This document shows positions 12,803-25,139 of a stretch of DNA of 64,000 bases, one piece after another. The notes beneath the pieces were generated by a model, which saw nothing but the letters and a program-made list of their open reading frames with translations, was not told the origin of the DNA and did not search any database. This stretch comes from Rhodamnia argentea (lineage: Eukaryota > Streptophyta > Magnoliopsida > Myrtales > Myrtaceae), in assembly GCF_020921035.1 (NCBI RefSeq), contig NC_063150.1, positions 35,697,826 to 35,761,825 of the forward strand. The letters are read 5' to 3'. A program made the translations under genes and the position numbers. Each line of letters begins with the position of its first letter. The first letter of the stretch is position 1.

Positions 12803-13010
12803 AGATTCCATTTATTTTACGAAAAATGATTGATATGAAAAATATTCTTTTGCAAATGATTATATATAGCTTAAAACAATTAGTTAATGAAAGTTATTTT
12901 AGTTTTTCGATAATAATTTATGTCTAAACATTTTCGTGAACAATGAAAATATTTTTCATTGACTATTAAAATATTTTTTGATCATTCATTTTAAGTGGAA
13001 CAAATGATCA
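12803..13010. mobile_element. Tourist-like MITE, diverged copy
   Basis: The left arm 'attccatttattttacgaa' pairs with the complement of 'agtggaacaaatgatc' at the right end. The core phrase 'cttaaaacaattagttaatga' is shared with the copy at 3633. Borders are approximate. The extra 'caaaaaaatatttttcaaattatgcat' just beyond may be a second fragment. Confidence 0.45.
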
Positions 13011-13519
13011 TTTTCAAAAAAATATTTTTCAAATTATGCATTATGTAAATATCACTTTAATTAAGCGAATTACAAGGCTAACTAGCTATTAACATATAAT
13101 TAAGATTCTTCGAGAGAGCATCAACATGAATCATGAACATCGATAAAGTATTTTTGGCTAACAGCGGTTAGGAAATTGAAAAGGAGAAAAAATCAATTAT
13201 CATTCGCATAAACTGATTTGAAGCCTCAAAAAGTGCAGCCCAAGATCTATGATGAGTGAATGCCGGCAACTAAGGAGCTGTCCATATTCATTTCCACTTG
13301 GGGAGATACGATACATGAAGAATCTTGGGACGATCCTTATTTTAAACAAAAACATAGATATCACATCATAATTTTCTGCAAAAAAATTTAGGAAATTATA
13401 TAATGCAAGACGGCAAAGGATCCATCTTAATATATTAAAAAAACTTTTGTGAGTTTTATGTCCAAATGATTGCGTCGTGCGTACCATTCAACCAAGAGCC
13501 ATACATTTTGAACATAGAT

Positions 13520-13890
13520 AAGGGCAACGGAAGCCATAAATCTTATCATGAAAGCGCAATTGAGTCATAAATTTTTCAAAAAGTGCAATCCAGTCCTAAA
13601 ACTTATCACGAAAATGCAATTGAATCCTAAAACTTTCAAAAGGTGCAATTAAGTCTTAAAACTAGTTATGAAGTTGCAATCGAGCTATAAAACTTTCAAA
13701 AAGTGCAATCAACTGAATGACTTGATTTTACTAATTTGACAAGTTTTAGGATTTAATTATACATTTTAAAATTTTTATTACTCAATTGTATTTTCTAACA
13801 AGTTGTGGGACTTAATTGTCTTTTTTGAAAATTTTAGAACTCAATTGCACTTTCGTAATAAGTTTTAGGATTTTTAACGCACTTACCCCT
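13520..13890. mobile_element. Fold-back element with internal ~33-bp tandem repeats
   Basis: The left arm starts AAGGGCAACGG and the right arm reverse complement starts AAAGGGGTAAGTGCG. Both arms carry repeats of 'cctaaaacttatcacgaaagtgcaattgag'. The unit repeats about four times in the left arm. No coding capacity. Confidence 0.6.
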
Positions 13891-14930
13891 TTGAAAATAT
13901 CACCTTTTTCGCTTATAAGGTTTTATTGGTGTCGTTTGACCCTCCGGTGATTATTACTAGGTTATACCGTTAAGAAAGGTCATGACATCAGTTATATTTC
14001 TATAATATAGCTAGGACGCTTACTTTTATTTCTTCGGTACATTTTCTTAACCACGCTTTCCCGTCACCATTCAAGCCTTAATGAGGGAGGGCCCCACCAC
14101 CTAAGGCTCATATATCGCTTGCATATGTACAAAGAAAGTGATGTCGCATAAAAAGAAAGTCATATTGCATTTAGACTCCGTTTATTTCTTGAAAAATGTA
14201 CTATTAGCATTCGGCTGATAACTGAAAATGAATTGAAATTCGATGTGAGATCCTTTCTTCAACTTACAAGCCCCCAAATCTCATCTGTGGTTTCTTAAAA
14301 AGACTTTGTATGTTTGTCTCTCTCCTTCGCCACCGATGTGGGACTGCAAATGACTTGGACTTTCATCCTTAAAATTCTATTTTGATATCTGCAGCCAAAG
14401 ACCACATAGTAAAGTACGTCCATCCGTCCAAAAAAAATGGATGAGGGATTAAATGGTACTTGAAAATATGAAATGAATATGTAGGATATGCATGGAATCA
14501 CATAAGATAAAATGAGCTGATTTTTTTTTTATTCCTTTTCCTTTGAATTTTCGATCAAGACAATATATGCATGAAATATTTCCTTATTCAATTTTATCCC
14601 ACATTATTAGATAAGTCTTCTAAGAATCCTCATCTTCCGAAAAAATTCATTAGATAGGGCTTTCTAAGAAAACGATATCTTACTAAATCTTTTAAGGACT
14701 CATGGGATTCAATCGAAAATAAAGATATCATTGGAGATCAAAGAAAATCTCTATCCACAATAAGATAATAATCAAAAGCGAGAAATCATGGATATCCATC
14801 TTCACTTTTTTTTTAAATTATAATACCGGCACATGAAAATAGCGAATCGAATCTAAATGGCAATAGATCAAATTTGCTAACTTCCCGTTTTTACTGAACT
14901 AGAGGGTAAGGTTGTTCAACTTAATGTAGA
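13891..14930. other. AT-rich intergenic DNA; lone MITE end near 14165
   Basis: No gene is visible. 'ctccgtttatttcttgaaaaatg' near 14165 resembles one terminal arm of the Tourist-like family without its partner, so it is a truncated copy at best. Confidence 0.35.
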
Positions 14931-16374
14931 TGTTGCCTATTAGGAAAATGATTTTCCTAATTTAGATTTAGGATTTTTTTTTATTTCAGAAAATTATGTC
15001 AAGATAAGAACCAATTATGCAATTCAAGGGCATTTCTTTATTTTTTTTTTCCGGAAAAATTAATACTTTGATGCCAAATCTTGCAAAAGTTATCTCTTTT
15101 GATCATCAAGAATTGGAAATCAAGTTTGTTTAACCAAAGAGTAAACAATGCATGAAATCCAATAACAAATATAAAACATGCGCGAATCTAAATCAAACGA
15201 CTACATCTTTACAATCAAAAGATGAGAAAATTACCTTTTATGAGCCTGAAAATTCTGCACTGAATATCCAATGAAATCCGTCCAAAACAGAATTATTCTT
15301 GGCTCCGAACCGCAGCGAAAATTGTACGCCAAGTCCCCGAATTCGGACCAATCGATGGAGGATCACGCACGGCTAGGGTTTATGGTCGACGACCTGCAAA
15401 AATCAGAGAGATTTTCCAAGTGCTTCTCGGTGTACAGCAACTCGTCGTCGGTCGTTGGCAGTTAATCGGGGACAAAACTAACTGAAATTGCTAATCCTTA
15501 CGATGACTTTTTGTGTCATCTAGCAGGGACAACAACTTGATGAGTCCAAAGCAAGTGTCCCCATTAGCAGCCAAAAAAAAAATCACAACTTCACGTGATG
15601 GACTGCCGCTTCTCAAATCCTTTTGACTGCAACCTCGCAAGTGGACCCTGTTATATGTAGCCGTGAATAAAGGAATTCCTACCAAGACTTTCACTGATTT
15701 CACTTTAGTGTCTTCGGCTCGGCGGACGTGAATGGTTACGAACTGCTGCCGGACAGAAGGTGCAGCGGCGGCAACGAGACAACGTCGGGGACTGAGGTTT
15801 GGCCGATGGAGTCGAGAATCACAGGAGCACCGCCGAACTCTCTCTCGCGTCTTTCTCTGAGTATTTTCTTAATTGTGTGTCGATGTGTGGGACCCCCTTT
15901 TACATGTGAACCCTAAAGCACCTATTTATAACAGTGAGCTAGGATTTCACGTTATTTTCATTATTTACAAAATTGTTTCTCGGTTTTGGATAATCGCAAT
16001 TTGGTCTGAAGACAAACTATTCTGTCCATAAAACCTTTTTTCTTAATTAATGGGCATTTTTTTTATTAAAAGGCTTTTTCCCAAATTAAACATTAAAAGG
16101 GCTGATTTAAGCTCAAAGTAGACCTCAAGACCTTGATGAACTTTTCGGAATTGCCCCCTCGCTGACCGAATTCTGCTCTTTGAGCTTTGGTCCACTGCTC
16201 GTCGATTTCAATCCATTTTCCAATCACTAGTCCAATGCAACGTAAATAGATGAATGAATGCCAAAATGAATAAAAAAATGAATTAATCATTTTTTGTAGG
16301 AACTAAAATTAATTCCTGATTTTTATGCAAAATAAAATGGCTGAAAAGGTTAGTAAAAAATTTAGGTGTTAACA
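14931..16374 (-). mobile_element. Probable solo LTR on the minus strand, with TATA box
   Basis: Read on the minus strand it opens TGTTAACACCTAAATTTT and closes CCTAATAGGCAACA, i.e. TG...CA edges with matching TGTT/AACA tips. A TATAAATA box lies at 15923-15930 in the expected sense, followed by a leader-like stretch. Open frames inside (for example around 15271-15465 and 15703-15491) match no protein I know and are better read as LTR sequence. No primer-binding site or polyprotein adjoins it. The five flanking bases (GTAGA and TATGC) do not match, so the borders are uncertain. Confidence 0.45.
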
Positions 16375-16719
16375 TATGCAAAGTATCGGAATTCTTTATT
16401 TTTCGAGAAATGACGTTTTGGCGTGTCATGTCACGTAGTATCGGTGCTTCTTAGTCGCTAGCACTATTGTTGTAGGAGGCTCGCCGAGATGACAAGCATT
16501 GCTTATGATGGTATAAGTCGAGGGTATCCTGCAAGAACAAATGATATCCTAATTTTGTAATTTAGATTATGTGCTTTGTTTTCAAGATCATTGTACTTTA
16601 CTCATTTAAAATGCTCGGAAATTGTACGCCTAAAAATTTAATTGGAAACGCTATTCATTTTCTTGGCTTGTTTAGTTTACAAAGATCCATTTTTCTTTTC
16701 TAGGCTCTTGTTAAAAGAA

Positions 16720-17097
16720 GGAAAAAGTACCAAAAAAGTCTTAAATATATTGAGTTGGTACCAATTCGGTCCTAAATATATTTACATTAGTACTAATTCG
16801 GTCTCATCCGACCAATTTTTACTGGAAATCGCTGACATAGATACTGACCATCGTCGATTATCCTACGTGACATGATCGATGCTAATGTGGACAAATTTTA
16901 TATTGTTGTCGGCGACCCTCGCCATTAGTAATTTTTAGCTTAAATTGATCGGATGGACTGAATTATTATTCATGTGAAAAATGTTTGTGACTAAATTGAT
17001 CATATTGGAAGGTTTCTGATTTCGACAAAAAAAAAAGGTTTATAATTGAATTAGTACAAATGCAATTGGTTTATGATTTTTTTGTATACTATTCCCT
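16720..17097. mobile_element. MULE-like fold-back element with target duplication
   Basis: The left end GGAAAAAGTACCAAAAAAGTC pairs with the reverse complement of the right end (GGGAATAGTATACAAAAAAATC). Arms carry the 'cctaaatatatt...gtaccaattcggtc' phrase. The flanks TTAAAAGA and TTAAAAGG match at 7 of 8 positions. Related elements lie at 21537, 23843 and 31065. Confidence 0.6.
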
Positions 17098-17284
17098 TTA
17101 AAAGGTTATTAAGAAGAAAGTAGATTTTAAGTCCGAGAAAGATTTTTAGTCTGGTAACTACAACTATCGTTGTCGCGCAAAATGCAAGGTTAATCACAAG
17201 TGAAATGATCATTGATCGATAAGCACATAGAATAAAAGCTTTGAAACATAACAGGTCAACAATAAAAAGCAACTTCTGACCATA

Positions 17285-17309
17285 ATAATAATAATAATAA
17301 TAATAATAA
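17285..17309. repeat. (AAT)n microsatellite upstream of histone H3
   Basis: A perfect run of the trinucleotide about 270 bp upstream of the H3 start codon. Confidence 0.9.
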
Positions 17310-17336
17310 AAGCAGATCAGGCCGTGCCAGCGTGGC

Positions 17337-17344
17337 AATCCGCG
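17337..17344 (-). promoter_or_regulatory. Octamer-like histone promoter element
   Basis: On the minus strand this reads CGCGGATT, one base off the plant histone octamer CGCGGATC that drives S-phase expression. It sits about 150 bp upstream of the TATA box of the H3 gene. The match is short, so this is suggestive only. Confidence 0.4.
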
Positions 17345-17489
17345 CGCTTCTCCTGACCTGAGAAACACGCTCCGTCCATTTGTTCCTTCAATCGACGGCC
17401 CCAATTCAATGCGCAAAACCCGCCCGCCAAATCTTCCAAAATTTTCATCGAGCCCCCCCTCCAAAATTTTCAAATCTCGCTCTCCGTTG

Positions 17490-17497
17490 TATATAAT
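17490..17497 (+). promoter_or_regulatory. TATA box of the histone H3 gene
   Basis: TATATAAT lies 85 bp upstream of the H3 ATG, leaving a leader of about 50 bases. Confidence 0.6.
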
Positions 17498-17553
17498 CCC
17501 GACCAAACCCTCAAAAGGATCAAAATCCAACCCTCTTCAACCTCGCTCTCTAA

Positions 17554-17985
<432 letters not shown>

Positions 17986-18307
17986 GGACGATGATGCTTC
18001 TTAGTTTTGGTCCCTGTGGGGTTGGGAGATGTCAAAAACCGAAGCTTTAGCGTTTTCTAGTTCTCTTTCCCTTGGCCTTTTCTTCTGCGGTCCTTCTGTA
18101 AGCTTTGAAGTTTGGTAGCGAAGAAAGATCGATTTTTTTTCCTTTTCGTTTCTTGAATTCACAAGACGAAAAGGGTCGGGGTGATTTGCAAGACATGCAA
18201 CCAATCCGTGCACTTCAAGAGCATGTCTTTGCATTTCTTTACCAGTTCATATATAACTCGCCCGTTCTCACCAACTTGAATTCAATCGCTCACCGCCAAT
18301 CGCAGCA
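17986..18307. other. H3 3' region and pectinesterase 5' flank
   Basis: A short spacer of 322 bases. The left part is the untranslated tail of H3. TATATAA at 18250-18256 lies 58 bp upstream of the pectinesterase ATG and is its likely TATA box. Confidence 0.5.
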
Positions 18308-19969
18308 ATGGGTTTCCGAACGGCGTATCTCGTCATCCTAATTGCTGTTCTTGCCGTTCTTGCCGTCTTCGCTTCCACTGATTTTGCAGTCCCGATCTCG
18401 TTCTCTTCCCTTAGAGATCTTTCCTTCGGTGCTGAGCTCTTCACCTTTCTATCTCGTGGTCCTTGGGCCCTCTTTGAGCAGCATGTTGCTCGCCACCACC
18501 ACCGGCACCGCAAGCACCTGGATGATGGCCAGAGGAAGGTCTCCATTTGCGACGACTTCCCGCCCGACATTCCCCCTCCGGAGACTAACACGGCGTTGAC
18601 CTTCTGCGTGGACCGGAATGGGTGCTGTAACTTCACCACGGTCCAAGCAGCTGTGGACGCGGCGGGCAACTTCAGCCAGAAAAGGACCGTGATTTGGATC
18701 AACAGCGGCATCTACTAGTAAGGATAATTTGGTTAAACTGGTTAGCTTTCCCTTCAGACGGTGGATCATAATTTTGGTAAATCAATGGTTTGTCCCGGCA
18801 GTGAAAAGGTGATCATCCCAAAGGCGAAGCCGAACATCATGTTTCAAGGACAAGGGTACCTTTCGACTGCGATCGTGTGGAACGACACGGCTAATTCTTC
18901 GCACGGCACATTCTACAGCGGCTCGGTGCAAGTCTTCTCAAACAATTTCATCGCGAGGAACATTAGCTTCATGGTGAGATACCAGATCCGAGTTTAGGGA
19001 ATCATGTTCATGCTATGTGATTGTGGTTGTAAATTGGATGTGTTACCCTTTTAGAACGTTGCTCCGATTCCGAGCCCCGGAGACCAAGGAGCACAAGCGG
19101 TGGCGTTTAGGATCGCGGGCGACCAAGCTTCCTTTTGGGGTTGTGGGTTCTTCGGAGCCCAAGACACACTTCACGACGATAGTGGTCGCCATTACTTTCG
19201 GGATTGCTATATCCAAGGCTCTATTGACTTCATCTTCGGCGACGCGAGGTCTTTGTACGAGGTATGAGGCCCCTTCATAGCGAGTTCGATTCGCATTCGC
19301 TTGCTTCCCAAGAAAACAGAAACTTATAATCCTTTGAGAAATACTTTCAAGATACATGGCTAATGTGAGCCAAAACCAATCCACATCTAGGCATATTATG
19401 TATGAACTTGAATTCCATCACTAATTAGCGTACGCGCATTGACGATAATTGGTTCCTTTGATCACAGAACTGCCAATTGATTTCCATGGCCACCCCTGTG
19501 CCCCCGGGGCAGAAGCTGATCAATGGGGCGGTCACGGCGCATGGGCGAGTTTCCAAGGATGAGAACACCGGCTTCGCGTTCCTGAAAGCCAGCATTGGGG
19601 GCACAGGGAGAATATTGCTTGGCCGGGCATGGAGGCCGTTCTCTCGGGTCGTCTTTGCTTACACGACCATGACCGACATCATCGCACCTGAAGGCTGGAA
19701 CGACTTCAATGATCCCGCCAGCGACCAGTATGTATCAGAAAGATCATCGCGACCTTAGTGCAAATTATTCTATAACACAATTCATCATTTCTCGCAACTT
19801 TTTCAAGGGGCTTCTAATCAAATGCAGGACGGTATACTTCGGAGAATATAATTGCTCAGGAGCAGGAGCCAACATGAACTTAAGAGCACCATATGTTCAG
19901 AGACTAAATGATACTCAGGCTTCACCTTTTCTCAACATCTCCTTCATTGATGGGGATCAATGGCTGTGA
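18308..19969 (+). CDS. Pectin methylesterase (CE8), no PMEI pro-domain, five exons
   Basis: Removes methyl esters from wall homogalacturonan, giving acidic pectin and methanol. Exons by GT/AG junctions and frame: 18308-18717, 18802-18973, 19055-19261, 19468-19727, 19828-19969, giving 396 residues. An N-terminal hydrophobic stretch (about residues 6-30) is a signal peptide or anchor. A His/Arg-rich linker follows (HHHRHRKH), then the catalytic β-helix. The CE8 motifs are in order: [22 protein letters not shown] with the first catalytic Asp, DFIFGD with the second, and LGRAW with the active-site Arg. There is no N-terminal inhibitor-like domain, so it belongs to the short plant group. All key residues are present and no break is visible. 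Several N-glycosylation sequons fit secretion. The precise paralogue cannot be named from the sequence alone. Confidence 0.93.
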
Positions 19970-21536
19970 TGAGCTCTCGCTACAACATTGATGCCATTTT
20001 TCAATTTCCAACCGATTATTTATTTTCGCGGGTCGGGAAAACTAATTAATAATTCCCACAACGAAGTGTTCATACACAATGATATACATGTACCTCTTTC
20101 GTTTTAAGTATCAATGACATTCTATTGACTGGTGGAAGTTCTCTTCTTCAAGATTTGCTTTGTGCAGACAATTTGTTAAAATTAAGGTTATTGTTTTGTC
20201 ACATGCTCAAATCTGTCCAGAGGTGGTGGTACCTACGAACTTTCCCAATTGACACAAGTGAATCGAAGACGAGGGAATTGTCATTTGTCTTCTGATTCAC
20301 TGAGGATGTACTGTCTTGGCATGTACTTGTTGGGAAGAGCTTTTTCGTTCACGGGATGGTATGATTTAGCCACTGGATTCATTGACAAGTGAGACCCTTT
20401 CAATGATGATTGTTGGTTCTCTTTGGATGCGTATGAGCAAAGGAAACCAGCTCGCAGCTTTCAAACCTCAAATTGGCCGCCTCCCTTTAGGCCTGATTTA
20501 CAATTCGATCATAAGATTGTGAGATCGATGAGGATTTAGTCCTGCTGAAAATTTCAGGGTGGCTTAGAAAATGAATAATCTAGGGAACATTTTACTTAGG
20601 AAGCACCAACACTCTTTGACATAAGACCGACAATCTCCATCACGCTCGCTCTAGACATGCTGCCCCAAAATTAATATACCCCACCAGCCAGATAAAAACC
20701 TAATCATGAATCCCCAACAGAAGAAGAAGGAAAAACGCACGGCCTATATTTTATATATATATGATAAAATACACAATTAATATTCTCTATTTGTTGAATA
20801 TGGTCTAGACTATAGCCCATTGTCTCCTTTTGAAGGACTAAGAGACATTCACACTTATAAACTGACTCACACACTCCAATCTTTCCTATGTGAGACAAGG
20901 AAATGCACCACTTTGTTTGTTTTACAAACATACAACCAACATCGAGTAGCACCGGTGAGCAGCTTGAGCTTTCTTGGTGGTTGTCCATCGATTCTAGCGT
21001 ACGAGTGAATTTCCCGCCGTGCCTACAAAGCTTCAACAGCCCCACCGCCGCGGGTCACCGTCCCTCACCGCCAATCCATTAAGCTTGACGGCTATTGTCT
21101 CTGCCTCTCGTTGACTTCTCGTGGTTAACCTAGGTTTACACTAAATGAAGGTAGGTCAAGGTTTGTGCGATGTTATGAGTTTATTTGATTTATCATATAG
21201 TTTTAACGCATGTTATTTCGTAATAAAACCTTAGGTTAATTCTACTCAGTTTGATTATTTCTCACGTTAGGGCATTGGACCTTTGAGCATAAAGGTCAGA
21301 TCTCTAATGTTGTCTGATGCGTGGCTTTATGCGTGGGTGGTTAAATAAATTTTGTCTTGCCTTGGAACAATATGTCATTGAATAATGATTAGTGATTTTT
21401 GGATAGACATATATTGCGATGCATTATAAGATATGTTAATCATCACGTATACATTGCATGTCATACGACACGTACATATTTAGAATTTAGGTGCATCCAT
21501 AATTCGTGTCTAAGATAATGCACAATAGCATTTTTT
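19970..21536. other. Intergenic, no gene recognised
   Basis: The first few hundred bases are the pectinesterase 3' region. The rest shows only short chance ORFs and a TA-rich run near 20750. Confidence 0.4.
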
Positions 21537-22134
21537 GGGCAAAAACACATTAGAAGTATCAAAGTTTGTGTACGGCATTCACTTTAGTGCTAATTTTTTT
21601 TTAAAAAACGATTAGTTGAGTGCCAACTCCGGTCGGCTTTACTAGAAATCTTACATTATATTTTTTTTATAAACTTTCTTTTGTTGCTAACATGGACTTC
21701 GGCACTGACATGGCAATTTGTAAGAATATTTCAATATTTTTAAATATATTTCCAATTATTTTTTTCTTTTTCCTCCTCCTTCTTAATCTAGTCGAGGAGA
21801 AAGAAGAAGAGAGGACCGAGCCCTTGTCGGCTAGCGCGGGGTGGGTGAGGTTGAACCTCACTGGCCCTCTCCTATGGTCGGTCGCTGCATCGACGACATA
21901 CTGGAGAAGGGAAGAAGAAGAAACATAAAAAATAAATTTAAAATAATTTTTTTTGAAAAATTATTAAAATATATTAAAAAAAATTGCCAAATCTGAGCCG
22001 GCTGGCTAGCCAAAGTTGATCGGATGGATTGAATTGGCACAAATTCTAAAGGTTTAGGATTGAATTGACAAAAAAAAGTTTAGGACTAAACTAACACAAT
22101 TGCATTAGGTTTAAGATTTTTTAGGTGATTGTCC
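21537..22134. mobile_element. MULE-like fold-back element with GC-rich core
   Basis: The left end GGGCAAAAACACATTAG and the reverse complement of the right end (GGACAATCACCTAAAAAATC) pair. The right arm carries the family phrase 'aaaggtttaggattgaattgacaaa'. The core near 21790-21910 is GC-rich, and its apparent ORFs are not genes. Confidence 0.5.
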
Positions 22135-23529
22135 ATTAAAAAATCCATATGGTCAATTTTTAGGCGCAACCCCCGCAAAGTGATGCCCGTGACGTTTACT
22201 GCATATCACATGGATATGTTAGTGTTAGGGATCACCGCACAATCACAACGAAGTAAAACATAAAAACAAGAAAGGAAAATCGAGACACAAGATTTTTATC
22301 CCGGTTAACTTTAAGCTATGTCTATATCCAGTAGAGGATTCTAATATAATTATCTTATCGCACCTCTTATTACATCACTCAATTACCATGTTTTCCTATC
22401 GATGGGGAATATAAACCCCACCCCAATAGTTAGAAAGCAGATGCATCCTGTGAACTCTTTTTCTAATTTGAGCTTCGTCCGCAAAACGTAGGAGCGCGGA
22501 CTTTTTGGTCGTTGCACTCCATGGAGGCAGGCAACAAGATATACGCATTTTAGTCTCATTTAGATATTGTGAAATGATAGACCGCGGCCGTTAACTAATC
22601 CTATTCTAGCTATTGTGTCACTTTGTCCGACCTCTCTCATATAAAGCCGTGGTTTTCGAGGCCGCAACGAAATGCTGTGTTTGGGTATCTTTTGATAGCT
22701 CCTTTGCTGCCTCGGAAGCTAAAGGTTTCCAACCCGATCGCCCTTTTACTATAGCAATAGTTGTGTCCAGATCCGATATACATGTTTTCGCACATGCAAT
22801 GATCATCTGTACATAGTTTAGGATAACAACGTGTATCATTGCAAGGTAAGGGCCGGTACGATTGTGATGCATGTCGAAGTATTTGGTGCATCCTTCACAT
22901 GGCATCCATGTTTTTGATTAGTTTTGCTAGATTTTTAGTGCTACTACTGGTTTAGAATTGGTTTTTAGGTTTTCCTAAATTAGAGTACACATAGCTTAGG
23001 AATTTTAATAAACATTTTTAGGTTTAACATAAAAAAAAAGGGGAAAAACCCTAGGACAAAATCGGACTCAAAATTGAATAAGCTTTTAGGGCTTTACAAT
23101 AGGGTTTTTGGATGTTCTTAGAGATAAATATTAGGCCGATGTCCGTGTATTTATAGTTCGATTTTACTTGATTGCGAACTTTCAATACAATGATTGTCCT
23201 TTTCTTTTTAAGCATGGTTAGGATAGACATAGGATCTTAACAAGTCAAGAAAAATAAACAAATATCGCATGGACAGATTAGTGGATGAGAACCTTAGGAC
23301 TCGTGATTGGTAAAAAGACTGCTTGGATACTTTAGTTGACAAATAATCAAGTTTAGGTACCAAAAGGACATTAGATAACTAGTGTAATCAAGTCCAAGAA
23401 CTTAGAAAACTCAAATTGCATACGAAGTAAGGTACACTCCCATACATTACTTGGCTGACCCTAATAGGCCAATGGCGGCTCCTACATAGAATTATCGTGA
23501 CATATTTCTTGATTCACTTCCTAGCCCCT
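22135..23529. other. Intergenic; possible retroelement-derived sequence at 22170-22400
   Basis: 'acacaagatttttatcccggttaac' near 22288 is a phrase I associate with dispersed plant retroelement DNA, but I cannot assign it. Nothing else is recognised. Confidence 0.3.
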
Positions 23530-23842
23530 ACTCAATGTAGAAGCTAAAGGAGCCGCGGTTCGTCAAATGAAAGCTCCAGTCAATTGTCGCAAGCTGGGCC
23601 TCGATTTGGCGACATGGCTCCAGGCCGTCCAAGCCGCCGAAGGACTAATCGAGCATTGGAGCACGCCGGTGGAGCTGAATCATGCATTGACGAGATCGTT
23701 CTCTTCTTCCTCGATGGAGAGATAAATTTAGAGCTTGAATTTTGCCAAGCCGGTTTACGTGATTACTCACGCCCAGTGCCATTATTAATGTTAGCACTTT
23801 ATTTATACCCTTGAACTACAAAGCAGCCATTTGTTCATTATA
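23530..23842 (+). repeat. Duplicated fragment, copy A (paired with 27440-27760)
   Basis: About 300 bp align by eye with 27440-27760, from 'gctaaaggagccgcggtt' to 'aaagcagccatttgttcattat'. Copy A holds an open frame of about 75 codons with a motif-like stretch (KLGLDLATWLQAVQAAEGL). Copy B has stops in that frame. The copies could be relics of a gene or of an unclassified element. I do not recognise the protein. Confidence 0.6.
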
Positions 23843-24277
23843 GGGCCAAAAAAGTCTATAATCTATTGCATTGATATCAATTCAATTCTAAACCTTTCAA
23901 TTGAGCCAATTTAGTCCTAATCATTTTCATAATGGCAACAATTCAGTCCATTCGGCTAATTTAGGCAAAAAAATTACTAACGTGGACACCGGTCGTCTTA
24001 CGTGGCACGACTAGCTTTGACGTAGACATTTTTCAATAATTTTTTTATCTTTTCTTTCTTTTTCTTCCATGGCCTATGGCGGCAGTCGTCGAGGGCAACC
24101 CTTGCTCAACAAGGCTAAGCCTCGATGGCCATGGTAGCCAACACATGCCACATAAGGAAAAGAAAGAAAAACAAGAAAAAACAAATTAAAAATTATAAGA
24201 AATGTCAACGTCAACGCTAGCTGTGCCATATAGGATGGTTGGAGTCCATGTCAGTAATTTTCGACCTAAATTGATAC
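23843..24277. mobile_element. MULE-like fold-back element, right end lost to a copia insertion
   Basis: The left arm GGGCCAAAAAAGTC with 'aaacctttcaattgagccaatttagtcc' and the core match the family at 31065. The right arm stops after 'ttttcgacctaaattgata', exactly where a copia LTR begins. Confidence 0.55.
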
Positions 24278-24614
24278 TGTTAAGTTTTGACTTTCAAATT
24301 AATGATAAGGGCATTTTGGACCATGCCCTTTTGCTTTATGATTTTTTGAAGGGGGCTATAAAAGGATATGTTACATATCATATTGTAAGGCTTGACTTCA
24401 CTTCTGCACCTTTTATTTGTTCTTTTCTTCTTCTTGTTAGATCTTTGGCTCTTTCAATTGTAAGCTTGTACTTGATTGTTGAAGATAGTGAAGCCCCTAT
24501 CTCTTGCCGTGGTTTTTACCGTTTTGGATATCGTGTCTTGTGTGTTTTAATTTTGCTTTTATCTTTTGCTATTTGTACTTGAGTTCGCGCGTCTCTTAGC
24601 GTTCTTCCTCAACA
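24278..24614 (+). mobile_element. Ty1/copia 5' LTR (~337 bp)
   Basis: Begins TGTTAAG and ends CAACA, with a CTATAAAAGG box near 24356. Two bases after the end lies TTGGTATCGGAG (from 24617), a one-base variant of the copia primer-binding site for initiator tRNA-Met. A gag start follows. Confidence 0.75.
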
Positions 24615-24656
24615 AATTGGTATCGGAGGCATTGAATTTTGGTTTTTTTGTTTGAG

Positions 24657-24925
24657 ATGGCATCTATCAAGTTTGAAGTGGTAACTTTCAATGGCCAAAT
24701 TAATTTCAGGATATGGAGGACAAGATGAAGGCGTTGTTGTGTCGGGAAGGTTCTTTTAGAGCCTTAGATGGGAAATATGCTGACAACATGACTACGGTAG
24801 AGATCGAGGAGATGGAATCGGGGGATAGGGACGCTAGTATCATATGTGCGGGGTTCGATTCCCGTGCTCTGCAAAGGGACAAAGAGAGGAGAGTTAGAGC
24901 TATGAAGATAAAAAAGCTACTTTGC
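24657..24925 (+). mobile_element. Truncated, frameshifted copia gag start
   Basis: ATG at 24657 opens a typical copia gag start (MASIKFEVVTFNGQINF). The frame meets a TGA just after the conserved tryptophan. Gag continues in another frame from 24713 (MKALLCREGSFRALDGKYAD). Similarity ends near 24925 and there is no pol or second LTR, so this is a 5' fragment about 650 bp long including the LTR. Confidence 0.75.
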
Positions 24926-24949
24926 TAATGCGGACAGTGATGTCCTCGC

Positions 24950-25128
24950 TGGTCCCGCACACACGCCTACACAGTACTTTCTCGCTCCGACTTTCTCCAT
25001 CTCCTTTCTTCATCAATCATCATCGTCGTCTTCACCGTGGGTTGTTCCACGGATAAGAAGGTTGGGGCGTCGAAGACGGAGATAGAGCGAGAGAGAGAGA
25101 GACAGAGACAGAGACACGCTTGCAATGC
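24950..25128 (+). repeat. Copy of the ATG13 5' flank/leader
   Basis: Aligns by eye with 33325-33500, just upstream of ATG13. Shared blocks are 'cacacgcc-acacagt', 'ctccatctcctttcttcatcaatc', 'cgtcgtcgtc', 'ttccacggataag-agg' and 'tcgaagacgga', ending at 'gcttgc(a/g)at'. The copy lacks any ATG13 coding sequence and begins directly after the copia gag fragment. Confidence 0.7.
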
Positions 25129-25139
25129 GCTCACGGTCC

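Noticed and set aside
15271..15465. 64-codon ORF near the left edge of the probable LTR
   Set aside because: No recognisable family and inside LTR-like DNA on the opposite strand.
18321..18769. Antisense ORFs over the first pectinesterase exon
   Set aside because: Mirror frames of a confirmed CE8 coding exon.
24845..24880. tRNA T-arm-like 'ggggttcgattcccg' in the copia gag fragment
   Set aside because: No acceptor stem, D-arm or A box in register, and the bases fit the gag reading. Treated as chance.
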